From: Heterodera schachtii
Taxonomy: Eukaryota > Nematoda > Chromadorea > Rhabditida > Heteroderidae
Reading direction: 5' to 3'
DNA length: 64,000 bases
Assembly (NCBI GenBank): GCA_023374025.1
Contig: SIJG01000042.1
Location: 682,001 to 746,000, forward strand
Shown here: positions 12,901-22,468 of the stretch, piece after piece
Position numbering within the stretch: position 1 is the stretch's first letter
How the letters are laid out: every line of letters begins with the position of its first letter
Program-made: the position numbers and the translations under genes
Notes under the pieces: model-generated
Seen by the model: the letters and a program-made list of their open reading frames with translations, nothing else
The model's database searches: none
What the model was told of the DNA's origin: nothing

Positions 12901-14109
12901 GGAGGCGAGGAGAAGCGGACTGACAAATGAGCGGAGCTGATCAGTGATCACTCACTGATCAGATTAAACGAATGCGAGCGATTGGTGAAATGAAAACGAA
13001 GCAAAAGCAAAATTGAAATTAATTTTAAGCTAACCAAAGGCACATTAATATTCTTAAAAAGTGCAAATAAAAATGAATGTTAAAAGCAAAAGGGAGAGGG
13101 GGGGGGGGGAGGGAGTACAGGCCGGTAGGGTACGTTAGCAGACCAATGGAAAACGGACATTGGCCAATTATTTTTTCAAAAATATTAGGATTTAAAAATT
13201 CAAATAAACGTGTAAAACGACAAAAATTTATATATTAAAAAATACTTTAAAACTGCTGAATTTACAAACTTACCAATGCAACATATGCTTTTTCAAGTAC
13301 ATGAAGTTCAGGGGGTATGTGCCCAATTGGAATTGAATCATTCGGCACTCACTCTTTTGTTGCTACTGAACTTTCGTTCAGCAGGACGGGTGAAACTTCG
13401 AGCTTCGTGCAAAAAGGCAAAAAGTCATCTCTTATAACGGAGGTCAAAATTGGCCGCGCCAAAAGTTGAAATGTTTAAAATATTTTTTATGAATTTCATT
13501 TGTCAACTCGCAGACATTCAGCAGAAGACGTCTTTGGTTCGGATTGTTCCGATTTGGCCAACTGAAAAAAGAAAAATTCAGTCAAAAGAGAAGAGAATGT
13601 CCCCAAACGTAGAAAAAGCATTACTTTTGTATGGATTGTTGAAATTTGCAAATTTTTTCTCTATTGAGCGGAATGCTTTGGAAGGATTTAATTTTAATTG
13701 GGAGCAGAAAGAGAAGTGATTAGTGAGGGGAGGGGGTGGGGGAGGGATCATTTTGGTGGTCGGATGAGTGTCGGTGTGAAAGGATGCGCGGTGCTATTCG
13801 ATTTTTTTTTTCATTTTCGTAGGGACAAAACCAATCAATTGCCAAAAAAACGGATGGGAATGACCAACACCCATTGATTTGGAGTGCCATCCCTGACACT
13901 TTCACTTCATTTGAACCTTTTTTCAGGTCAATGCTACCGCATTCATTTTGTCATCAGAATCTTCTCATGCAATTGTCCTAATAAGCATGTCCTAATTATC
14001 ATTTCTCCTAATTAGCATATCTTCCTATTTACCACCCCAATTATTGTCACAAGCCCCTAACATCCTCGTCGTGCTCTTCCTTTCCCTTCTCTCTCTCCGC
14101 TTTTTCCCA

Positions 14110-15439
14110 ATGGCTCCGTTTCGGCACTTTTTCCTCCTCCCCTTATATTGGCCCGTCAACTTCCACTTCCTTTTCCATTTTCTCTTCCATTTCCCTTTCT
14201 TGGCCTTCTTCGTGCTTATGCTCCTCAATTCACGTTCCGTCTTTGGCCAAACCCCCGCGGCTGCTCAATGCCAATCGGTCGGCCAATGGGCCGATTGGGG
14301 CCAATGGCAGCCGTGCCCTCAAAACCCTTCGAGGCCGGAGTTGAACGTACAGCGGCGGACACGGCTTTGTCAGCCACTGCCAATTGGGTGCATTCAGAGC
14401 AGAACAGCGCCTTTTTATTGCCCGTAAATCAGGGAAAATGCACTTCCTAACAAACAGCCACCTTGCCTTTAGAGGGACCTATTCTGAAGTTTTACCATGT
14501 GTAATTACGACTACGGTTACCGTACCAGTAATAACTTCGACCCAAACAATGACAACAACGGCACCACCAAACGTAATGTTAATTGACAGGACAGCAGGGT
14601 CATTTCAATTGTTATTTAGAACACATGTGCTCAGTGGAACAGTTGGATGGAATGGGTAAGTAGGATTTATGTACAGAATCAAAGAAATTGGAAATCCGAC
14701 GGTTTGCCAATTAAAAAAAACCGAAACAGTATCGGAAATTTGGGATGAGTTATATATTTTGATTGGATTGGATTTTGGTTTTTTTGCATTGGTCCAATTT
14801 TTATTAGATTTCATTTGGTTGGCTTGTGTCTTCTTACCTTACGAGAAAAAATTTGAAAATCGTTTAGTTCACTTTTTACTACACTTCCAGCGGTTTCTTC
14901 AGCTGATTTTAAACCTTTTCAGTCCGTTTGCACTGACACCTGCGGCGGTTGTGGCACCCAACAACGATTTCGTTCATGCAATCATTTCGTTGCGAATTGT
15001 CCTTGCCCCGGGTGAGCTTAACTTAAGGGGGCCTTAACTGCGTCACAGTTTCTCATTTGAAATGAAAATGGAAAGTCTTTACAAAAGAGTAATTTCGGCT
15101 GTCATTTGTTTATACTTTTGTTTTAGGGATGGGTCGAATCTTTCGATTCGATAATTTCGAAAAATACTTTCCTGCCCTCCTGCTTCGTGATGTTCAGATG
15201 CATCCATTGCATTCCCTTGACCATTTACTTTTCCCACGGGAAATGCCAAAATTGACATCCGCCGGAGGGATTTCCCTTCGCATCCGTAAAAATTGGCATT
15301 AGTCTCATTTCTGCTTTTGTGCAGCTCTGCATTCGAAAAGGTGAACTGCAACATGGCCGTGTGTGTGTACCCCCGGGGGCCGACTTGTTGTGGCAATTTC
15401 ACACCGGCGACAGTGAACAACCAATTCCAATGCGTATGA
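14110..15439 (+). CDS. Secreted TSP1-like cysteine-rich protein
   Basis: Small secreted protein of a nematode thrombospondin-type-1-like family. Five inferred exons in phase: 14110-14423, 14473-14500, 14620-14655, 14923-15011 and 15325-15439 (TGA), giving about 193 aa. The N-terminus has a long hydrophobic stretch (FLAFFVLMLLNSRSVFG), a signal peptide or anchor ending before the first Cys. A W-x-x-W motif follows (VGQWADWGQWQPC), then a second Trp pair in the mini-exon (CAQWNSWMEW). Next comes the Cys-rich core CTDTCGGCGTQQRFRSC and the C-terminal VYPRGPTCCGNF. TSP1 domains bind matrix or cell-surface partners; the role of this subfamily is unknown to me. Exact start codon is uncertain because upstream sequence is also open. 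Confidence 0.8.
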
Positions 15440-15783
15440 GAAAGGGCACAGGGGAAGAAGTGATGGCACCAACATTGTCAGATGAAAATTTGTTTGGTTT
15501 TCGTTTATTATTTAATTGGATAATGGGAAAAATGATTGAAAAGGCCGTGGCCAATTTGGCCCAATTTGCTTTTGTCTCTCCCTCTCTCTCCCCCTTTTTC
15601 GCCTCTTTCCTTCGCTCTCTCATCGTTTCTTCCCCCGTTTTCTATTCCACAAATTCTTCAGCAATTTCCGTAACATTTGAGGCCGTTTTCTTGTGGTTTT
15701 GTTCTTCCTCAGACTGGCTCATTTTGCAAATTGCCGCTCAAATAATCCGCCGCTTTGTTCCTACAAATTAATGCCTTTTTCTG

Positions 15784-16695
15784 TCAATTGATCGGATTGA
15801 AAACCCACCCGATGGCTCTTCCCATCATTCCTCCCATCGGTCCCATTGCCATTGTGCCAATCGCTGCGCCCACCCCGGGCGCCGCCACTTTCAGCGCCCG
15901 CGGCGCCAGTTCCCGCGCCACAGGATTAGCGTAAGAAATCGCCTTGCCCCCGACGCCTCTCACTCCCTCCCCTATTTTTGACCAGCCCTGACTCGTCCAT
16001 CCCTTGCTGGCAATTTTCTCATTATTCTCCTTTTTGCTATTCGTTTTCTCTTCCTTAATAGCACTATCTTTCGCTTCTGTCTCTTTCTCTTTCCAACTCA
16101 CTCTCTTTTCCTTCTTTTTCTCCTTCTGACTGTCTCCCTTTTTCCCCCTTTCTCTCCTCCCCTTTTCTTCTTCTTTCTTCCAATTAACTATTTTTTCCTC
16201 CTCTGTCTCCTCCTTCCAGTTGTCTCTCTCTTCCTTCCCCTTTCTTTTCTTCTCCCACCTCTCTCTTCTTTGCTTCTTTTCTGCTGTTCTTTCTTTTTCT
16301 GTGTTGTTTTCCTCATCACCGTTTTGTTTCTTTTCTGCTTTCTCTCTTCGCACTTTCTCTTTTTTTCTTCTTTTCTTTACCGTTTCTTCTATTTTCTCTT
16401 CAACTTTTTTCCTTCGTTTTCTTCCGTTTTTTTCTTTTTCTCCTTTTACCCCGAATATTTTTCTTCTCTTCCTTTGGTAACGACTTGATTTTTTGATTTT
16501 CGGCCTTCTGACAATAAAAATGTGACGAGAAGGAATCAAAGCATTGAAAGGTATAAAAGGGGCAAAAATGTGCGGATGGTTTTGGTACGGTAAGGAATAT
16601 GTTGGCATATGGTGGTGGTTGAGGGAATACGGCGAAGGGCATTGATGGGCATGGGCACGGAAGAACTTTGAAAAGTTATAAACGTCGCAAAACAT
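15784..16695 (-). CDS. Hypothetical K/E-rich protein with glycine-rich C-terminus (weak)
   Basis: An open frame of up to 303 aa. From about residue 70 to 220 it is almost entirely Lys/Glu/Arg (pyrimidine-rich on the plus strand). It then becomes ordinary sequence (EKIASKGWTSQGWSKIGEG) and ends with a Gly/Ala/Met-rich stretch (KVAAPGVGAAIGTMAMG, then GGMMGRAIGWVFNPIN) that could pack as a membrane hairpin. An acceptor TTGTCAG near 16507 suggests the exon may begin there in phase 2, with the true 5' exon further upstream and unidentified. Same strand and general composition as the adjacent gene 17790-20396, so it could be a tandem relative or a downstream exon of it. No family recognised. Confidence 0.4.
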   Translation of the reverse strand: MFCDVYNFSKFFRAHAHQCPSPYSLNHHHMPTYSLPYQNHPHIFAPFIPFNALIPSRHIFIVRRPKIKKSSRYQRKRRKIFGVKGEKEKNGRKRRKKVEEKIEETVKKRRKKEKVRREKAEKKQNGDEENNTEKERTAEKKQRRERWEKKRKGKEERDNWKEETEEEKIVNWKKEEEKGRRERGKKGDSQKEKKKEKRVSWKEKETEAKDSAIKEEKTNSKKENNEKIASKGWTSQGWSKIGEGVRGVGGKAISYANPVARELAPRALKVAAPGVGAAIGTMAMGPMGGMMGRAIGWVFNPIN

Positions 16696-17789
16696 GCCAT
16701 AATAACGTTTGCTCTGCCGGTACGTAATTGTGCCATCTGGGCGAAGAGGGGGGGAGGGGAGGAATAATGTACCGAATTACAAATTATGACGGAACCTTTT
16801 GGGAGAAAAGCGGTGGAGGACAAATCGAACAACAGGTGGATCAACAGCCAAAGAAGACAACGATAATGCTGATGGTGGTGGAGGTGGCGAAGAGATTGTG
16901 AGAATGGCATGGATAAAGAAAGGGAGGGGAACGAACGAATGGGTGGGAGGGAAGGGAAAGGGACGAGGGGGCGAGAGGGGGGGGGGGACGAGGGGGGGGG
17001 GGGGGGGGGGGGGGGAGGGTGAGCAGTGCTTAACTGAGGGGGAAGAGCGGAAAGCAGTGCGTGATGATGGCAATGCAAATATTAACCGATTAAATATAAA
17101 GGCGGAAATAAAATGTAAGCCCAATCGATCGGCACAGTCAAAACATAATATCTTTTCAACATATTTTTTCTAATTGGGTTGTCTTTTAAATCCGTTGGCA
17201 TAGGGACGGCCAAACTTTGGCTTCCAACAAAGACAAAAGACCCTGAGATTAATGGTTTAATAGGAAAAAACTAATCTACGTTTTATGCTCATCCTTCTGG
17301 TGCATTGAAATTGGCCGTTAGATATGAAAATTTCGTCGTCTTTTGGGGTGTCGTGGCATTTCGGATGACACGCGAAAGACATTTGATAATGAGTTGAGCG
17401 ACTGCTAATCACATGGACAACATCCGCCGAATCTGCGGGATGCGTTAAACTTCCTATCCAACCTTTGACATGTCAGGCTTTTATCCCCGTGCCAATGGGA
17501 AAGCAATCCGTTCCTAAGTGACTTTGTTTAAGTCGGAAAAAGCGGGCGAAAATGTTCATTTTGCTGTTTAAAATTAAAACTAATTTTCAAAAAATCAACA
17601 AATTTTGACTGAGCAAAGAGTGGCACTCCCAAAGGTATAAAGGAAGTTTTGATCGCAAATGATCCGCAGAAAATAAAAATAAAAAGACTGAAAAAGCGAA
17701 CGAACGAAAGGACTTTTGGGACAATTGCCGTGACTTGGCCGTTGGCCTTCCGTTGTTTTACAAATATTTTAATTTTATTAAAAATTGCT

Positions 17790-20396
17790 TTAATAATTGA
17801 GTTTTGCGTCTCTTTGGTGAGTGTCGGCCCATCCTTTGGCCAATTTTCTTTTGGGCAGTCCCTCCGGCGGATTTTCCCTTTCTCTGAACAGCGGCGGAGA
17901 CTTTCCGATTCTGTGCTTCCTTTTTTCGAATGGTCCATCTCTCATCTGTCTCTTCCACACATTCGTAGGCTTTTCCTCCTTTTCGCTTACTGTACTTTCG
18001 ACCGTATCCCTTGCTGTTTTGTATCTCTTTACCACGGTCATACCATTTTGAGTGTCTTTTCTTCTTTCTAAGCTCTCCTGCTGGGAATGGCTCTTTCGTC
18101 CCACAGTTTTGCCCCTGGCTTTGTCCCAAATGCCGTTCAAATAGGCCCCGGCTGTGCCGATGCCATCTCTGACATAACTTCCGACACTGCTCATCCGTCT
18201 TCTCCACGTTGCGTGCGTTTCGCCCTTTCCTTCTCTGTCTGGCGTGTCTGTCCCCAGCTCACTATCTCGTTCCTGCTCTTCTTCTCTGCACTGCTCTTCT
18301 ATTTTCCCATTTTTCTTGTCTTTTTTGTCTGCTAGCATAGTTTTTGTTTTCTCTGTTTGTTTTCTCGCTTCTTTTTCTCGGCTGTCCGTCGTCTCTTCTC
18401 TCTGTGTTTCTTCTTCCCTTTCTATTTCTATGACGTCATTTTCCTTTCTTTCTCTTGCCAAAGTGTCTTTCCTGGTCTGTTGTCTTTTCTCTGCTTCTTC
18501 CACCCTTTTTGTCCATGCTCTTTCTTTTTCTCTCATTCTCTCTATTTCCTTTTTATTTTCTGTTCTTTTTCTTCTTTCGCTTTTCTCTCTTTCTTCCGAA
18601 CTCTTTCTTCCCCTTGTACGACTCCAATTTCCCTCAAATTCTTTTCTTTCTCTTCCTCTATTTATGTTTCTGTTTGTTTCTTCTCCCTCTTCATTTTCGT
18701 CCGATGTGTTTCTTTCTTTCTCTGTCTCTCTTCTTTTCACTGAACTCTTTCTTTCTGTCTGTCTTCTTTTTCCATCTGGTCTTACCGAACTCTTTCCTAC
18801 CGTATTTTCTTCTTCTCCTCTCTCTTCCTCCGATGGTTCGTTTTCTTTTCTTGTTTCTCTCCTTTTAATTGATGAATTGTTTTCTTTGTTCTCTTCCTCC
18901 TCCTCTTCCTCCTCTTCTTCTTCCTCTGAGGTTTCTTTTTCCATTTCGGTGTCCCTTCTCCTGTTCAAATTCCTTCTTATGTTATTCCATCCTTCCTCTT
19001 CTTCATCTTCCTCTGACGTGTTCCTTTCTTTCCCTGTCTTTCTTCTTGTGATAACACTCTTTCTCCTCCTCGTCTCTGTCTCCTCTCTTTTTCCCAGTGT
19101 TCCCATTCTGTTTCTTCGTATTGTTTTCCTTCTCTCTGTTTCTATTTCCTCCTCCTCCTCTGACGTGTTCCTTTCTCTCCCTGTCTTTCTTCTTGTGATA
19201 ACACTCTTTCTCCTCCTCGTCTCTGTCTCCTCTCTTTTTCCCAGTGTTCCCATTCTGTTTCTTCGTATTGTTTTCCTTCTCTCTGTTTCTATTTCCTCCT
19301 CCTCCTCTGACGTGTTCCTTTCTCTCCCTGTCTTTCTTCTTGTGATAACACTCTTTCTCCTCCTCGTCTCTGTCTCCTCTCTTTTTCCCAGTGTTACCAT
19401 TCTGTTTCTTCGTATTGTTTTCCTTCTCTCTGTTTCTATTTCCTCCTCCTCCTCTGACGAATTCCTTTCTCTCCTTCTCTGCGTGGTCTTTCTTCTGCTC
19501 ATTATTTCTGTTTCGCTTATCTCCCTTCTTTCTGTTTTCCTCCTTTCTTCTTTTCTCTTCCCTGACTTCCTTCTCCTCCCTCTTTCTCTCCCTTTCCCCC
19601 TTCTCTTTTCCTCTTCCTTTTTCTCTGTTTGCTTCGCTCTTTTCAATTTTTCAAATCCCCATAAATCATTATTGGGATGGGCATACCTTCCAAAGACTCT
19701 GCCGAATTGTCCACTCGGCCCCTTTCTTCTGATCAGTGCTCCCCCATTCTTTGGCATCGGTGCCGCGATGCCTTTCCTCCTCCATTTTCTCCTTTCCCCT
19801 CTGTTTTTCTTTCTTCCTTTTGTGCCTTTTTCCGACTCTTTTCGTTTTCTCTTTGCTTGCCACTTTAACTCGGTACTTTCGCTTGATCAAAATGACCGGC
19901 CCCCTCCTCTGCTGCTGCGGATGGGCCCCAAAGCTCCAAATGCGGCCCGGCTTTGCCATTTGTCTTTTCACTTTGCCTTTAAAAGCTAATTACTTTACTT
20001 ACATAGCAATTCATCCGTTAATTAAGCAATAATTAACAAATTGGATGCCAAGGCGAATTTTAATCTAAAAAATGCAGGCCTCCCAATGTGAATTTTGAAT
20101 TATTTTTGTTTATTTTGAAAAAAAAACTTGGGAGCCTGAGAAAATTAAAATATTTCTGCCAAAAACGCCGTTTTACTTTTGCTATGCGGCACTTTCTTTG
20201 ACCCTTCCCTTCCGATCACTCTGATTACTCCGATTGCTCGTCCCTCTCTCTTTTGCCAATTTTGGCCCATTTCTTGCCCAATTCCAATGCCATTGGTTTG
20301 CCTTTGGACAATGGCACTTTTTCGAAATATTGTGGATGAGATGAGCAGAAGAACAGTTGCCAGGCACAACAAGTTCACATTCAAAATCAAATGCAT
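17790..20396 (-). CDS. Predicted secreted K/E/R/S-rich repeat protein (unrecognised)
   Basis: Three exons join in phase: 20396-20177, 19976-19687 and 19631-17790, giving 783 aa. Introns are 200 and 55 bp with GT-AG ends (CAAAA|GTAAAA and GGAAG|GTATGC donors). The N-terminus is a good signal peptide (MHLILNVNLLCLATVLLLIS). Residues 75-170 are basic and mostly non-repetitive (RIWSFGAHPQQQRRGPVILI). The last exon is a charged region with three near-identical 49-aa repeats (TERRKTIRRNRM, then GTLGKREETETRRRKSVITR) and further degenerate units containing SSEEEEE. It ends with a non-repetitive segment (SVGSYVRDGIGTAGAYLNGI). The opposite strand is also open over 581 codons, an artefact of composition. 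I recognise no domain. Evidence for coding is the frame continuity, splice phase and signal peptide; low complexity lowers confidence. Confidence 0.55.
19011..19451 (-). repeat. 147-bp coding tandem repeat, three copies
   Basis: Three adjacent 147-bp (49-codon) copies; the marker TCCTCTCTTTTTCCCAGTG starts at 19081, 19228 and 19375. The copies are nearly identical; one visible difference (GTTCCCATT versus GTTACCATT) changes Gly to Val. The period is a multiple of three, so copy-number changes preserve the frame of the surrounding gene. Confidence 0.9.
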
Positions 20397-21649
20397 TGAA
20401 CGGAAATAAAATGAAAAAATGAGAAGAACTCCACGAAGAAAAACCGTTGGCGAAAAGTAAGCGAATGAAAAAAGGGCAAATTGGGCGATGGATGAGAAGG
20501 AATTGGCAAATCAATTGGCAAATCGATGGTTAAATGATTTGTAAATGGAGGGGGGGGGGAGAAGGCAAATTCAACGAATGTTGACGAAAAAGCGATGAGT
20601 GAATAAATGGGGGAAATTGGGCCTGAGAGAGACGGTCATTAACTCATTACTCACCTGCCATGGCATGGCATGGGAATGGACGAAATCCATCCATCATTCA
20701 CAGAAAGGGAACCGAAATTCAATTAGCGCCAATTGTTTAAGACTTTTTTTGTGTTCAGTCGATGAGAGTTCCTTTGATCAGTCCCTTCGTTCCCTTCTCA
20801 TCGTCCAAATCACCGTTTGTCCTGCCCCAGCAATCCCTGCCAATCGCTCACTAATTAGCCAAAAGTTTTCTCGGGAATTACCGCAAATTGAAAAGCCCAA
20901 ATCCGAGAGACGGTCCAAAACTTTACGAGGCGGCCATTCTGTGAGGAATTCCTATGGAAGAGAGGTAAGAAAACGAAGTCGAAGAACTGCGAACAAACGG
21001 GGAAAGTGTTGCCGAAACGGTGCACCTGTTGAGCTTCAAGAAGTGCCATCAGTTTTTGGTCGGAGTTCGCGTCACCAACAACAGTGGGCCCCGTCTCACA
21101 GCGAATTTGGGTGGAGACGAGCAAATGTTCGAATGGCATTTGGAAGGGGAAGGCGCAAATTGGCCAATAAATTGGCAAATCAAAGCGAATGGAGGGAAAA
21201 GGCGCACCGACAGATTGATTGATTGATTGGTTAATGAAGTGTTTTAGTAATTATTTAATTGGTTAATTGATCGCGGGAAGAAAATGACGATTCTTAGAAC
21301 GAAACATGGGACAAACAAAACTAAATTTGTGAAAATTATAAACAGTAAAAAGTGATTGGACAAACGAATTTAATTAGTCATCAAAATCATCCATTCACTT
21401 TCCAAAAAGGGAAAAACACGTTTTAAGGATCGATCGGCGGAAGAGAAGGAGCACAACAGCCAATGAATGCTTATTATCTAATTTTGGGCTCAATTACATC
21501 ATCCAAAGAGGCGCAAAACTTATTCAGCCCACGACACTCTTTATTATTCTGATCACTTCGAATGCATGATTATTTTTCTGTTAACAAATCACTGTCCCAA
21601 TCTCTCCTTCTCCTTCTCTTCCCTTCCTTTCCCTTCTTGTCCACTCACT

Positions 21650-22060
21650 CTCTCCCCCTCTCTCCCACTCTGTCACTTTCTCCTTCCTCTCCCTCTCTCT
21701 TTCCTGTATCTCTCTCCCCCTCTCTCCCACTCTGTCACTTTCTCCTTCCTCTCCCTCTCTCTTTCCTGTATCTCTCTCCCCCTCTCTCCCACTCTGTCAC
21801 TTTCTCCTTCCTCTCCCTCTCTCTTTCCTTTATCTCTCTCCCCCTCTCTCCCACTCTGTCACTTTCTCCTTCCTCTCCTTCTCTCTTTCCTGTATCTCTC
21901 TCCCCCTCTCTCTCCTCTGTCACTTTCTCCTTGCTCTCCCTCTCTCTTTCCTGTATCTCTCTCCCCCTCTTTCTCCCACTCTGTCACTTTCTCCTTCCTC
22001 TCCTTCTCTCTTTCCTGTATCTCTCTCCCCCTCTCTCTCCTTCTTTCACTTTCTCCCCCC
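21650..22060. repeat. About 60-bp pyrimidine minisatellite, six to seven copies
   Basis: The motif CACTCTGTCACTTTCTCCTT recurs at about 60-62-bp spacing from 21667 onwards, each followed by CTCTCTTTCCTGTATCTCTC. Later copies decay into poly-C/CT. Long open frames across it are compositional. Confidence 0.9.
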
Positions 22061-22282
22061 CCCCTCGCCCTCCCCCCTCCCCCTCCTCTTTCTCCTCCTC
22101 TGATCATTTGGGTGATTTTCGCTGGTATTCCATGTGCTTCTTCTCTCCCTCTCCTTGTTCTCCTTTCCAATTGCTTAAACAACAAACAATATCGTTTTTA
22201 TTTATTTATTTGCAATTAAATTTTCCCAATTGGAAAATCGTGATCAAACCGTCCCATGGGTCGGCCATTTTTTGTTTGGCTT

Positions 22283-22285
<3 letters not shown>

Positions 22286-22352
<67 letters not shown>
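22286..22352. repeat. (CT)n microsatellite
   Basis: An essentially uninterrupted CT dinucleotide run of about 67 bp, 117 bp upstream of the pmt-2-like start codon. Confidence 0.95.
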
Positions 22353-22354
<2 letters not shown>

Positions 22355-22468
22355 CGTTATCATTTTATCTTATCATTCTCCCCGTTCAATTAATTTGTCC
22401 CTCGTTTTATTATTAATTTTACTGAACTGACTTTTGCTTAATTATTCCTCCTCATATTCACGCTCCTA

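Larger units (their letters stand above)
7800..14109. other. Gene-poor, simple-repeat-rich region
   Basis: A 6.3-kb stretch with no gene I can support. It holds a 270-bp GA microsatellite (8761-9034), a 75-bp tandem repeat (9816-9990), and mono-G or mono-C runs of about 9-16 near 7990, 8305, 9340, 11130, 11410, 11655, 11930, 12685 and 13100. There is an (A)-rich run near 12285. A palindromic cluster of TGATCA motifs lies at 12938-12965 and resembles the minisatellite unit at 46505-47715. An open frame at 13450-13719 (+, 89 aa) is not low-complexity but matches nothing I know and has no clear splice context. Confidence 0.6.
20397..22468. other. Intergenic region with CT arrays; one unexplained open segment
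   Basis: Divergent intergenic region between the secreted repeat gene and the pmt-2-like gene. It contains a pyrimidine minisatellite (21600-22060) and a pure (CT)n run (22286-22352). At 20965-21226 a plus-strand frame without ATG reads like protein (TVHLLSFKKCHQFLVGVRVT). I could not connect it to exons on either side and do not call it a gene. Confidence 0.5.

Noticed and set aside
15121..15160. tRNA-like GGTCGAATC motif
   Set aside because: It is a palindromic TTCGATTCGA segment with no acceptor or D-arm partners. No tRNA, rRNA or snRNA could be supported anywhere in the window by eye.
18244..19989. 581-codon open frame on the plus strand
   Set aside because: It is antisense to the K/E-rich repeat exon; Ser/Phe/Leu-only composition follows from complementing purine-rich codons. 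The minus strand has the signal peptide, splice phase and non-repetitive ends.
20855..21226. Possible small gene (TVHLLSFKKCHQF frame)
   Set aside because: No start codon, no convincing acceptor or donor, and open frames on both strands; kept only as an unexplained segment.
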